Assembly: GCA_946007445.1 (NCBI GenBank)
Contig: CAMGAL010000043.1
Location: 1 to 10,601, forward strand
Direction of reading: 5' to 3'
Length of the DNA: 10,601 bases
Origin: an uncultured Mediterranea sp.
GTDB taxonomy: Bacteria; Bacteroidota; Bacteroidia; Bacteroidales; Bacteroidaceae
Of the stretch, positions 1 through 6,884 are shown piece after piece (within the stretch, counting starts at the first letter, position 1; every line of letters starts with the position of its first letter). Position numbers and translations under genes: made by a program. Under the pieces are notes generated by a model. The model searched no databases. It was not told where the DNA came from and was given only the letters and a program-made list of their open reading frames with translations.

Positions 1-1043
1 CCGACCTGCGTGGCCGGATAGAGGCCCTGCACGCCGAGACAGCCCAAGCAAAAGCAGAGCGCAAACAGCGGTCGGTCGCCCTGCAACACTGGCTCTTCGA
101 CCAGTTTGTGGTGCGCAATGCTCGTGGCGAACAGACAGACCTGAACACCCTCTTTGCCCCCACGCCACAGGGCGCCCCTCCGGCCGGAGCCGGCGAATGT
201 GCCGCCCCCAAGCTGTTACAGCAGGCCTATCTGCACGGGTGGCAACCCCTCTGCATGGCCGAGGTGTGGGGGGGGGTCGCTCCCTAAGCCGAGGGGCGCG
301 AGCATGGCCACTACTACCCGGCCTGCCGAGGCAAGTGCGGCCCCATCCTGGGCTTCATGTTACAGGGACTGGAGATAGAGCCGCACCCCTTGGTGGAGGA
401 GATGAATCGGCACAAGGAGAGCCACATCGTGATTCTCTACGAAGACGACTACCTCTGTGTGGTACACAAACCGGCTGGGATGCTCAGTGTGCCCGGCAAG
501 GAACAGGCTCCTTCCATTCAGCAATGGGCCGAGCAACGACAGAAGCCGGGCGACACGCCCTGTGTGGTACACCGCATAGCAATGGCTACCAACGGAATGA
601 TCCTCATAGCCAAAAAGCCTGACATCTACAAGAAGCTGCAGGAGCAGTTTGCCACGCGACAGGTCAGCAAGCGTTACGTAGCCCTGCTGGAATCCACCCC
701 CACCGAAGGACAAGGAGTCATTGCACTGCCCCTGCTGGCCGACCCTCTGAACCGTCCTTACCAAGTGGTGGATGAGCAGAGAGGCAAACCGGCCGTGACA
801 CGCTATGAGGTATTGGAACGACTGGAGGGAGGACGATGCCGCGTGGCGTTCCAGCCGCTGACGGGACGCACCCACCAGCTTCGGGTACACGCTGCCCATG
901 TCTCAGGGCTGCACTGCCCCATCGTGGGCGACACGCTCTACGGCCACCCGGCCGAACGGCTCTATCTGCACGCCGAGGCACTGTCATTCACCCATCCCGT
1001 CACGGGGCAACGCATTACCCTGGAGTGCAAGGCAGAGTTTTAG
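1..1043 (+). pseudogene. RluA-family pseudouridine synthase, 5'-truncated by the window and apparently decayed
   Basis: The reading frame is open from position 3 to a TAG at 1041-1043, except for one TAA at 285-287. Protein similarity continues in the same frame on both sides. Before the stop are a charged helical stretch and PPAGAGECAAPKLLQ; after it come HGHYYPACRGKCGPI, VVHKPAGMLSVPG, GRTHQLRVHAAH and GDTLYG. All are familiar from the long-form RluA proteins of Bacteroidetes and some gammaproteobacteria, which carry an N-terminal extension before the catalytic domain and isomerise uridine to pseudouridine in rRNA or tRNA. The family usually reads WWGxSPK here, where this gene reads WGGVAP-stop, so a TGG became GGG and a Lys codon became TAA beside a run of nine Gs (268-276). 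The catalytic motif HRLDxATSG is HRIAMATNG, with GCA (Ala) at 579-581 in place of Asp. An internal ATG at 357 could still yield a 228-residue catalytic domain, but without the Asp it should not form pseudouridine. A sequencing error could explain the stop, but less easily the Ala. Confidence 0.75.
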
Positions 1044-1090
1044 CATCTCTATTCGACTGATTCATCATGTTTTACACAGCGCATAGTGGC

Positions 1091-1149
1091 TTTTGCCCCT
1101 GTAGGGCGAATGATACGTAGTCCATTAGACCCAGGGCGTTGCCCTGGGT
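1091..1149. repeat. REP-like GC-rich palindromic element between convergent genes
   Basis: Two short dyads lie close together between the converging ends of the RluA-family gene and the lipoprotein gene. The first is GCCC CTGTA GGGC at 1095-1107. The second is a perfect 9-bp inverted repeat with a 3-nt loop, ACCCAGGGC GTT GCCCTGGGT, at 1129-1149. Neither arm is followed by a T-run on either strand, so it is not a classical intrinsic terminator, although it could still attenuate transcription from both sides. From memory, the arrangement (a gcccctgtagggc-type motif, then cccagggcgttgccctggg) resembles dispersed extragenic repeats of Bacteroidales genomes. That it is a multi-copy repeat is inference, because only one copy is visible here. 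The rest of 1044-1168 shows nothing else recognisable. Confidence 0.5.
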
Positions 1150-1168
1150 AGAAGAGAGCAAAAATTGT

Positions 1169-1855
1169 TCAACGGCTACGCGTATAGCTACCCAACGCCT
1201 GACCATCGGAGGTAGTACACTGCAACAGGCCCTTGTCGTCAATAGTCGCCGTCAGAGTGAGGTTTTCCACCTGCTGGTCGAAAAAGAGCGTGACCGACTG
1301 GTCGGCTCCCAAGCAGGAGAAGGTGGCTATCTGCAAGAGGTTGGCATCGTAGGCACGCCCCTGTCCACTGAAATCGACCTCCAGGTAGGCACAGCGACGC
1401 AAGGTGGCATCGGTGGCATCGATCAGCTGCCAGAAACCCATCACCCGATAGGTCATCTCCAAGTTGCGCTCGTTCTGATAGCGCCGGTAGATGCAGGTGG
1501 CGTTACCACTGTTCAGGATGAGGTCATCGTTGACGGCAAACTCCAGGGTGAAGCTATAGTTCTCTTCCGCACTGTTGGAGTAGAGGCGAAAGGTATTGCT
1601 CCGGCTGCAGTTCCAGAAGCAACGATAGGAGTTCTCGTCCACGATGGGCGAAGAGGAGTAGTAGCAGTTGCCATCGCTGCGGATGGAGATGAACGTGTAC
1701 TTGGTCGTGAAGTTCTTCACACTGATGAGGTACCAATTGCCAAGCAACCTCTGCTTGACATCAATTGCTGCCGTAGGGCCACTGTCGCACGAAGCGACCA
1801 TGAGCATGAGAGAAAGAACTGCCCAAAGGATGTGAATTGTCTTCATTGGATTCAT
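1169..1855 (-). CDS. Cys-rich lipoprotein with two lipocalin-like halves, function unknown
   Basis: I do not recognise a named family. The N-terminus MNPMKTIHILWAVL is followed by a hydrophobic stretch and the lipobox MVASC, so the product should be cut by signal peptidase II and lipid-anchored at Cys23 in the periplasm or outer membrane. I chose ATG 1855 (228 aa). ATG 1846, giving MKTIHILW, is equally plausible. An upstream ATG at 1873 falls at or before the expected transcription start and is unlikely. The mature protein looks like two related domains, about residues 37-125 and 138-228. Each begins with a G-x-W signature (LLGNWYLI and VMGFWQLI), has a YTFISIRSDG / AYLEVDFSG strand, and ends with alternating beta segments around NDD / IDDK. 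G-x-W followed by beta strands suggests lipocalin-like barrels. The mature part has seven more Cys residues after the anchor, unusually many for its size. The gene is divergent from the histidine kinase, sharing the intergenic region. Confidence 0.75.
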   Translation of the reverse strand: MNPMKTIHILWAVLSLMLMVASCDSGPTAAIDVKQRLLGNWYLISVKNFTTKYTFISIRSDGNCYYSSSPIVDENSYRCFWNCSRSNTFRLYSNSAEENYSFTLEFAVNDDLILNSGNATCIYRRYQNERNLEMTYRVMGFWQLIDATDATLRRCAYLEVDFSGQGRAYDANLLQIATFSCLGADQSVTLFFDQQVENLTLTATIDDKGLLQCTTSDGQALGSYTRSR

Positions 1856-1875
1856 GTTTTGAATGATTGGCACTG

Positions 1876-1908
1876 CAAAGATAATGGATATTTTCTTGCT
1901 ATTTCAAA
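1876..1908 (-). promoter_or_regulatory. Bacteroidetes-type promoter of the lipoprotein gene
   Basis: Read on the minus strand, TTTG (1908-1905) is followed after 21 nt by TATCTTTG (1883-1876). This matches the -33 TTTG / -7 TAnnTTTG pattern of the primary sigma factor of Bacteroidetes. Transcription would begin near 1870, leaving a short leader before ATG 1855 or 1846. The region overlaps the kinase promoter on the other strand. Confidence 0.65.
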
Positions 1909-1926
1909 TTTGTAGCCTTATCTTTG
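1895..1926 (+). promoter_or_regulatory. Bacteroidetes-type promoter of the histidine kinase gene
   Basis: A TTG at 1896-1898 precedes, by 20 nt, a TATCTTTG at 1919-1926, which matches the -7 consensus TAnnTTTG exactly. The start ATG at 1946 is 20 nt further on, in an AT-rich leader with no Shine-Dalgarno sequence, as is common in this phylum. The -33 half lies inside the span of the divergent lipoprotein promoter. Confidence 0.6.
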
Positions 1927-1945
1927 CATTTGATAACGAATAAAC

Positions 1946-4234
1946 ATGGCTCGATTACGTCTGTACATAGTGATTGTTGGTCTGCTGGCTGCCGCCGCCG
2001 TCATGGGTGTAGCCATCCATCAGGCCACCCTCCCGACCAAGCGGGTGTGGGTCATCCATTCGCATGAGCTTGACTACGAGCAGTACGAGGAGTACAACGA
2101 GTTGCTGCGCAAGGAGCTGCAGCGACGCGGCATACGGGCTCAACTGAGTTTCAGCTACATGGAGTGCAACCGCCATATTGAAGTGGACGAAGACCGCATC
2201 GTACGCCACTGGATAGACAGCGTCTCCACACAAGGCTCCTGGCCCGACCTCGTCATCACCACCGAAGACCAGGCTACCTACGCCCTGCTCTCCACCCATC
2301 GGGCTGAATTAAAGAACAGCCCCATCCTCTTTGGCGGTGTGCGCTTCCCCAACTACCGCCTGCTGTCGCAGTACGACAACGTGACGGGCATACGAGACAC
2401 CGTAGACTTCATCACCACCATGCAGGTCGTCCGCGAGTTGTCAGGCTGCCAGCATGTCTGCACCAATCTGGACAAAGGCTTCTTCGACCGGCAGGTAGAG
2501 AAGATGATTCTGGCTCAGATGGAGGGGCACCCCATCTTGAACAACCTGCACTGGCATCATCGTATGCAGCATATCTTTAACCTGCCTGCCGACAGCATGT
2601 CCCTCACCGGCCTCGCCATGCGCGAGATAGGCACCAACGCCGCCCAGGAAGACATCAAGCAATACAAAGGCAACCAGAACTTTTTTTGGGCTGTGGGGCC
2701 CACGGGCATCATGCACTACCTGTTGCTGAAGTTCGATGCCACCTCCCACACGCTGGCCATCATGTCGCTCCGCCAGCAATTCTCAGGCATCAACAACCTC
2801 TTCGGCACCGATGGCAGCGGTCTGCTGGCCGGCTACTTCAGCTCCATCCCCACCTGGGCCAGCGAGCAGGCCGAAATGGCCGTGCAGCTGCTGCGTGGCA
2901 CCCCTGCCCGCGATCTGCCCATACAGATCAGTCCGAAAGACTACTACCTGGACTGGACGGTAGCGCAGAAGTACGGCCTCACGCTGGATCAGATTCCCGC
3001 CCGCTATCACATCGTGAACCTGCCCTATCGCACGGCTCACCCCGTGGCCTACTGGACCTTCCACATCCTGCTCTATACCCTGCTGATAGGAGGCACCATC
3101 GTGGCTGTATGGGTAGCGGTACGCGCCACCCGCAAGCAGATGGCCGCCTTCAGGCTGCTGAAGGAGAAGCAGGACACACTGGAGATAACCAGTTCCTTCA
3201 CCAAGAGCTTCGTGTGGCATTCGGTGGACAACCAGGTGGAGTTTGACGATGCCTTCTGGCGCTATCTGAAGCAGAAGCCCCACCCGCTGACCGTGCTGGA
3301 CTTCATGAAGTGGGTACACCCCGAGTACCACTCCCTCTACCGGCAGGAAATCATCGAGACCACCACCGACCAGAACATCGTGATGCAGCTGCAATGCGAC
3401 TTCCGAGGCAGCGGACACTACACCTGGTGGGAGGTACGAATGAAGGGCGAGCAGGACACCCACGGACACACCAAGATATTCGGCCTACTGTTCAACATCG
3501 ACCTGATGAAGCAGCGCGAACAGGAACTGGTGGAGGCACGCAAACGCATGGAAGAGGCCGACCTGAAAGAGTCGTTCCTGGCCAACATGAGCCACGAGAT
3601 ACGCACCCCCTTGAATGCCATTGTGGGATTCAGCAACATCCTGGCCACACCCGACATGGAGTTGACCGACGAGGAGAAAGCCGAGTTCGTGGAGACCATC
3701 AACCGCAACAACGACATACTGCTGAAGCTGGTGAACGACATCCTCGACATCTCGCGCATCGAGTCGGGCTACATGGAGTTCAGCTTCGAGCAGGTGGAGG
3801 TGGGCACCTTCATCGACTCCATCTATCAGAGCTACCAAGTGCAGGCTCCGAAGCACTTAGAATTCCTCTGCCACGCCGGTCAGGGAGCCCACGAGCGCAT
3901 CTCCATCGACGTGACCCGCGCCCAGCAGATACTGATGAACTTCCTAACCAATGCGGCCAAGTTCACCCCCAAAGGCAGCATCACCCTGGGTTGGACGCTG
4001 CATGAGGAGAAGCGCGAAGTGGAGCTCTACGTAGAAGACACCGGCATCGGGCTGAGCAAAGACGACTGCATCCTCATCTTCAACCGCTTCTTCAAGAAAG
4101 ACGAGTTCAAGCAAGGCACCGGCCTGGGACTCTCCATCTGCCGCGTCATCGCCGAGCGGCTTCAGGGACGCATCACCGTAGATTCGGAGTTGGGACGCGG
4201 AAGCCGCTTCTCGTTGTGGCTGCCGCTGGTATAA
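1946..4234 (+). CDS. Sensor histidine kinase with ABC substrate-binding-like periplasmic sensor
   Basis: This 762-aa protein has TM1 at about residues 6-26, a periplasmic region of about 340 residues, TM2 at about 369-392, and then cytoplasmic domains. The periplasmic part resembles ABC-transporter substrate-binding proteins of the ABC_sub_bind type: WVIHSHELDYEQYEEYN near its start, PDLVITTEDQA, SPILFGGVRFPNY, and a GYFSSIPTWASEQAEMAVQL segment near its end. A PAS-like fold follows at about 410-525, then the DHp domain with SHEIRTPLNA (phospho-accepting His550). The ATPase domain has an N box (FLTNAAKFT, Asn669), a G1 box (VEDTGIGLS, Asp698), an F box (IFNRFFK) and a G2 box (GTGLGLS, 724-730). 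All key kinase residues are present and there is no receiver domain, so it is a classical kinase, not a hybrid. No response regulator lies in the window, so its partner must be encoded elsewhere. By family analogy it should sense a small periplasmic ligand directly; the ligand cannot be read from sequence. Confidence 0.92.
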   Translation: MARLRLYIVIVGLLAAAAVMGVAIHQATLPTKRVWVIHSHELDYEQYEEYNELLRKELQRRGIRAQLSFSYMECNRHIEVDEDRIVRHWIDSVSTQGSWPDLVITTEDQATYALLSTHRAELKNSPILFGGVRFPNYRLLSQYDNVTGIRDTVDFITTMQVVRELSGCQHVCTNLDKGFFDRQVEKMILAQMEGHPILNNLHWHHRMQHIFNLPADSMSLTGLAMREIGTNAAQEDIKQYKGNQNFFWAVGPTGIMHYLLLKFDATSHTLAIMSLRQQFSGINNLFGTDGSGLLAGYFSSIPTWASEQAEMAVQLLRGTPARDLPIQISPKDYYLDWTVAQKYGLTLDQIPARYHIVNLPYRTAHPVAYWTFHILLYTLLIGGTIVAVWVAVRATRKQMAAFRLLKEKQDTLEITSSFTKSFVWHSVDNQVEFDDAFWRYLKQKPHPLTVLDFMKWVHPEYHSLYRQEIIETTTDQNIVMQLQCDFRGSGHYTWWEVRMKGEQDTHGHTKIFGLLFNIDLMKQREQELVEARKRMEEADLKESFLANMSHEIRTPLNAIVGFSNILATPDMELTDEEKAEFVETINRNNDILLKLVNDILDISRIESGYMEFSFEQVEVGTFIDSIYQSYQVQAPKHLEFLCHAGQGAHERISIDVTRAQQILMNFLTNAAKFTPKGSITLGWTLHEEKREVELYVEDTGIGLSKDDCILIFNRFFKKDEFKQGTGLGLSICRVIAERLQGRITVDSELGRGSRFSLWLPLV

Positions 4235-4244
4235 TAATTCGGCC

Positions 4245-4267
4245 AATCTTTGGTCGGCACCAAGATT
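4245..4267 (+). terminator. Hairpin after the kinase gene, overlapping the next promoter
   Basis: AATCTTTGGT and ACCAAGATT form a stem of nine pairs with one bulged T around the loop CGGC, starting 10 nt after the kinase stop codon. No U-tract follows, so termination is only a possibility. The left arm contains the TTTG taken as the -33 element of the downstream operon, so the dyad may instead be an operator. Confidence 0.3.
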
Positions 4268-4280
4268 ATGCTTACCTTTG
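4249..4280 (+). promoter_or_regulatory. Bacteroidetes-type promoter of the 107-aa protein/ygiQ/crcB/aroB/helicase operon
   Basis: TTTG at 4249-4252 is separated by exactly 20 nt from TACCTTTG at 4273-4280, a good match to the -33/-7 consensus of Bacteroidetes. The expected start near 4287 leaves a leader of about 24 nt before ATG 4311. It argues against the upstream in-frame ATG at 4278, which falls inside the -7 box. Confidence 0.7.
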
Positions 4281-4310
4281 TGGCAACAATCTGTAAAACA
4301 TCAAAACGCA

Positions 4311-4634
4311 ATGAAGACGTACACTATACAAACCAACGCCAAGGGCACCCGCTCGATGGAGATTTCAGACGAACACCTCGCCACGATAGAGAAATACGGA
4401 CTCTTCCGCCACCTGATAGACAGCAACGGCATCGTGGACGAATCGGTGCTGGAGAAGCTGAAACTCAATATCCGCTCGCTCATTGCCGCCCAAGTGGAAG
4501 ACAGCAAAGACCTGCTGGACCTCTGCATCGATGTCATCTATCACAACAACATGAAGGCCTTTGGCCTGCAGCAACTCATCCAGCTCTACCTGCAATGGCT
4601 CAATGAACAGGAACCCGAAGAAGAGGAAGAGTAA
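4311..4634 (+). CDS. Hypothetical 107-aa helical protein with acidic C-terminus
   Basis: I do not recognise a family. The protein starts MKTYTIQTNAKGTRSMEI. It then appears mostly alpha-helical, with heptad-like hydrophobic spacing in ESVLEKLKLNIRSLIAAQVE and LGLQQ-like segments near LQQLIQLYLQWL, and it ends in a run of acidic residues (EQEPEEEEE). There is no signal peptide or membrane segment, so it is probably cytosolic. It is the first gene behind the promoter at 4249-4280 and its stop lies 3 nt before the ygiQ start, which implies translational coupling. The ATG at 4311 is chosen over one at 4278 because the latter lies within the promoter. Codon use matches its neighbours, which supports it as a real gene. 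A role linked to the radical SAM protein is a guess based only on adjacency. Confidence 0.8.
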   Translation: MKTYTIQTNAKGTRSMEISDEHLATIEKYGLFRHLIDSNGIVDESVLEKLKLNIRSLIAAQVEDSKDLLDLCIDVIYHNNMKAFGLQQLIQLYLQWLNEQEPEEEEE

Positions 4635-4637
4635 GCC

Positions 4638-6458
4638 ATGAGCACATACCGCCTGACCGACTGGCTGCCCACCACCAAGAAGGAGGTGGAGTTGCGCAGC
4701 TGGGAGGAGTTGGACGTCATCCTCTTCAGCGGCGATGCTTATGTAGATCATCCCTCGTTCGGAGCAGCCGTCATCGGTCGCATCCTCGAAGCCGAGGGAC
4801 TGAGGGTAGCCCTTGTGCCGCAACCCAACTGGCGCGACGACCTGCGCGACTTCAAGAAGCTGGGGCGCCCCCGCCTCTTCTTCGGCGTGTCGGCCGGCTG
4901 CATGGACTCGATGGTCAACAAGTACACCGCCAACAAGCGACTGCGCAGCGACGATGCCTATACGCCCGACGCGCGCCCCGACATGCGCCCCGAATACCCT
5001 ACGATTGTCTATACCCGCATCTTGAAGGAGCTGTTTCCCGACGTGCCCGTCGTGGTGGGAGGCATCGAGGCCAGTATGCGCCGACTGACGCACTACGACT
5101 ACTGGCAAGACCGCTTGCGCCCCAGCATCCTGACGGAGAGTGGAGCCGACCTGCTCATCTACGGCATGGGCGAGAAACCCATTGTGGAGCTGGTCAGACG
5201 GATGGAATCCTCGGGCGGAATCCTCCCTCACGACCTGCCACAGACGGCCTACATAGAGCCTGCCCTGCTGCAGCCCCTGCCGGAAGACCTGATGCTCTAC
5301 TCCCACGAGGAGTGCCTGAAGGAGAAGAAGAAGCAGGCAGCCAACTTCCGCCACATCGAGGAGGAGAGCAACAAATATGCTGCCGCTCGCATCCTGCAAG
5401 CTGTAGGCGGGCAGACGGTGGTGGTCAATCCGCCCTACCCGCCCCTGACGGAGGCCGAGCTCGACCATAGCTTCGACCTGCCTTACACACGCCTGCCCCA
5501 CCCCAAGTACAAGGGGAAACGGATTCCGGCTTACGACATGATCAAGTTCTCGGTCAACATCCACCGCGGATGCTTCGGCGGATGTGCCTTCTGCCCCATC
5601 TCGGCCCATCAGGGCAAGTTCATCGGCAGCCGCTCCACGGAGAGCATCCTGCGCGAAGTGAAGGCCATCACGGAGCTGCCCGATTTCAAGGGGTACCTCT
5701 CCGACTTGGGTGGACCCAGTGCCAATATGTACCGCATGAAGGGCAAGGACACGCAACTCTGCCGGCGCTGCAAGCGCCCCTCGTGCATCCACCCCAAGGT
5801 GTGCCCCAACCTGCTGACCGACCACCGCCCCCTGCTGCAACTCTATCGCGAGGTCGATGCCCTGCCCGGCATCAAGAAGAGCTTCATAGGCAGCGGCGTG
5901 CGCTACGACCTGCTGCTGCACCGCAGCCAAGACGAGGCCGAGAACCTTGCCGCACAGGAGAACACCCGCCAACTCATAACCCGCCACGTCAGTGGCCGGC
6001 TGAAGGTAGCCCCCGAACACACCTCCGCACGCGTGCTGTCCGTCATGCGCAAGCCTCCCTTCGAGCAGTTCGAGGCCTTCAAGCGCATCTTCGACCGCAT
6101 CAACCAAGAGGCAGGCCTGCGCCAGCAGCTCATCCCCTACTTCATCTCCAGCCACCCCGGCTGCCACGAAGAGGATATGGCTGAGCTGGCGGTGCTCACC
6201 AAGCGGCTGGACTTCCACCTCGAGCAGGTACAGGACTTCACCCCCACCCCCATGACGGTGGCCACCGAAGCCTGGTACACGGGCTTCCATCCCTATACGC
6301 TGGAACCGGTGTTCAGTGCCAAGACCCCTCGGGAGAAGCTGTTGCTACGGATGTTCTTCTGCTGGTCCAAGCCCGAAGCGCGGCGCAGCAGCGTCAACGA
6401 ACTGCGTCGCATGGGGCGTGCCGACCTGATAGACAAACTATACGGAAAAAGGAAATGA
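4638..6458 (+). CDS. ygiQ: YgiQ-family radical SAM protein
   Basis: The 606-aa product matches the YgiQ family (radical SAM enzymes of unconfirmed function) along its whole length. The N-terminal region has LPTTKKEVE, VDHPSFGAAVIGR, GVSAGCMDSMV, and VVVGGIEASMRRLTHYDYW, typical of the family's N-terminal domain. The radical SAM core carries CFGGCAFC (Cys312, Cys316, Cys319), the Cx3Cx2C motif that binds a 4Fe-4S cluster and S-adenosylmethionine. A second cysteine group follows (Cys375, Cys378, Cys383, Cys389), which is also usual in this family and may bind another metal or cluster. SGRLKVAPEHTS and a C-terminal region (QVQDFTPTPMTVATEAWYTG) complete it. It is shorter than the E. coli homologue of about 740 residues, because of a short C-terminal tail, but looks intact. 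It sits 3 nt after the small upstream gene and its stop overlaps the crcB start by 4 nt (ATGA), so the genes are probably co-translated. The substrate is unknown. Confidence 0.95.
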   Translation: MSTYRLTDWLPTTKKEVELRSWEELDVILFSGDAYVDHPSFGAAVIGRILEAEGLRVALVPQPNWRDDLRDFKKLGRPRLFFGVSAGCMDSMVNKYTANKRLRSDDAYTPDARPDMRPEYPTIVYTRILKELFPDVPVVVGGIEASMRRLTHYDYWQDRLRPSILTESGADLLIYGMGEKPIVELVRRMESSGGILPHDLPQTAYIEPALLQPLPEDLMLYSHEECLKEKKKQAANFRHIEEESNKYAAARILQAVGGQTVVVNPPYPPLTEAELDHSFDLPYTRLPHPKYKGKRIPAYDMIKFSVNIHRGCFGGCAFCPISAHQGKFIGSRSTESILREVKAITELPDFKGYLSDLGGPSANMYRMKGKDTQLCRRCKRPSCIHPKVCPNLLTDHRPLLQLYREVDALPGIKKSFIGSGVRYDLLLHRSQDEAENLAAQENTRQLITRHVSGRLKVAPEHTSARVLSVMRKPPFEQFEAFKRIFDRINQEAGLRQQLIPYFISSHPGCHEEDMAELAVLTKRLDFHLEQVQDFTPTPMTVATEAWYTGFHPYTLEPVFSAKTPREKLLLRMFFCWSKPEARRSSVNELRRMGRADLIDKLYGKRK

Positions 6459-6835
6459 ACGTGAAAGCCTTGATATACATCTTCGTCGGAGGAGGCGCAG
6501 GCAGCGTGCTGCGCTACCTGCTGCAACTGCTCATCGCCACCCGCAGCGCCGCCGCAGGCGGATTCCCTTGGGCTACCTGGACGGCCAACGTAGCCGGCTG
6601 TTTCCTGATAGGACTCTTCTACGGGCTCAGCGCACACGGCACCTGGAGCGCCGAGACACGCCTGCTGCTCACCACCGGTCTGTGTGGCGGATTCACCACC
6701 TTCTCCACCTTCAGCCACGAGAGCCTGACGCTGGCACGGCAAGGGGAGTACCTGCTGTGCGGACTCTACCTCCTGGCCAGCCTGACGGCCGGTGTGGCAG
6801 CCGTCTGGGCAGGAAGCCGACTGATACACACCTGA
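6455..6835 (+). CDS. crcB: CrcB/FluC fluoride ion channel (exporter)
   Basis: This 126-aa, very hydrophobic protein should span the inner membrane four times, the usual Fluc topology; members act as antiparallel dimers that let fluoride leak out of the cell. Family signatures are present: GGGAGSVLRYLLQ in TM1, TANVAGCFLIG in TM2 (pore Asn45), and GLCGGFTTFSTFSHE in TM3. Within the last, Phe83 and Phe86 fit the phenylalanine box lining the fluoride path, and the TTFSTF break is where the central sodium binds. Length and motifs are complete. Its ATG overlaps the ygiQ stop by 4 nt, so expression depends on the upstream operon. No fluoride riboswitch is seen in front of it, so it is probably made constitutively at low level rather than induced by fluoride. 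Confidence 0.95.
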   Translation: MNVKALIYIFVGGGAGSVLRYLLQLLIATRSAAAGGFPWATWTANVAGCFLIGLFYGLSAHGTWSAETRLLLTTGLCGGFTTFSTFSHESLTLARQGEYLLCGLYLLASLTAGVAAVWAGSRLIHT

Positions 6836-6884
6836 CCATAGACACACCATTCACCGAATATATAAACAAAACATACCACCGAAT

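Noticed and set aside
197..622. Alternative frames over the RluA-family gene as separate small genes
   Set aside because: Conserved motifs lie in one frame throughout (3-1043). The others are short and lack family similarity.
1129..1149. Classical intrinsic terminator
   Set aside because: The stem is perfect, but no T-tract follows it on either strand, so I list it as a repeat element only.
1139..1915. A 258-codon plus-strand frame across the lipoprotein gene
   Set aside because: The minus strand has a signal peptide, lipobox, promoter and sensible start. The plus-strand product has no such support, and its start lies inside the palindromic element.
3540..4234. Hybrid two-component system (kinase plus receiver plus AraC-type output)
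   Set aside because: The protein ends right after the ATPase G2 region (SLWLPLV); there is no receiver or DNA-binding domain.
4365..6290. A 641-codon open frame antisense to ygiQ
   Set aside because: It mirrors codon positions of the well-supported YgiQ gene. Its translation is Val/Leu/Gly/Gln/His-rich and matches no recognisable family. Long antisense frames are expected in GC-rich coding DNA.
6400..6454. Fluoride riboswitch ahead of crcB
   Set aside because: The region upstream of crcB is the coding end of ygiQ with a 4-nt overlap, and there is no leader that could hold the aptamer.
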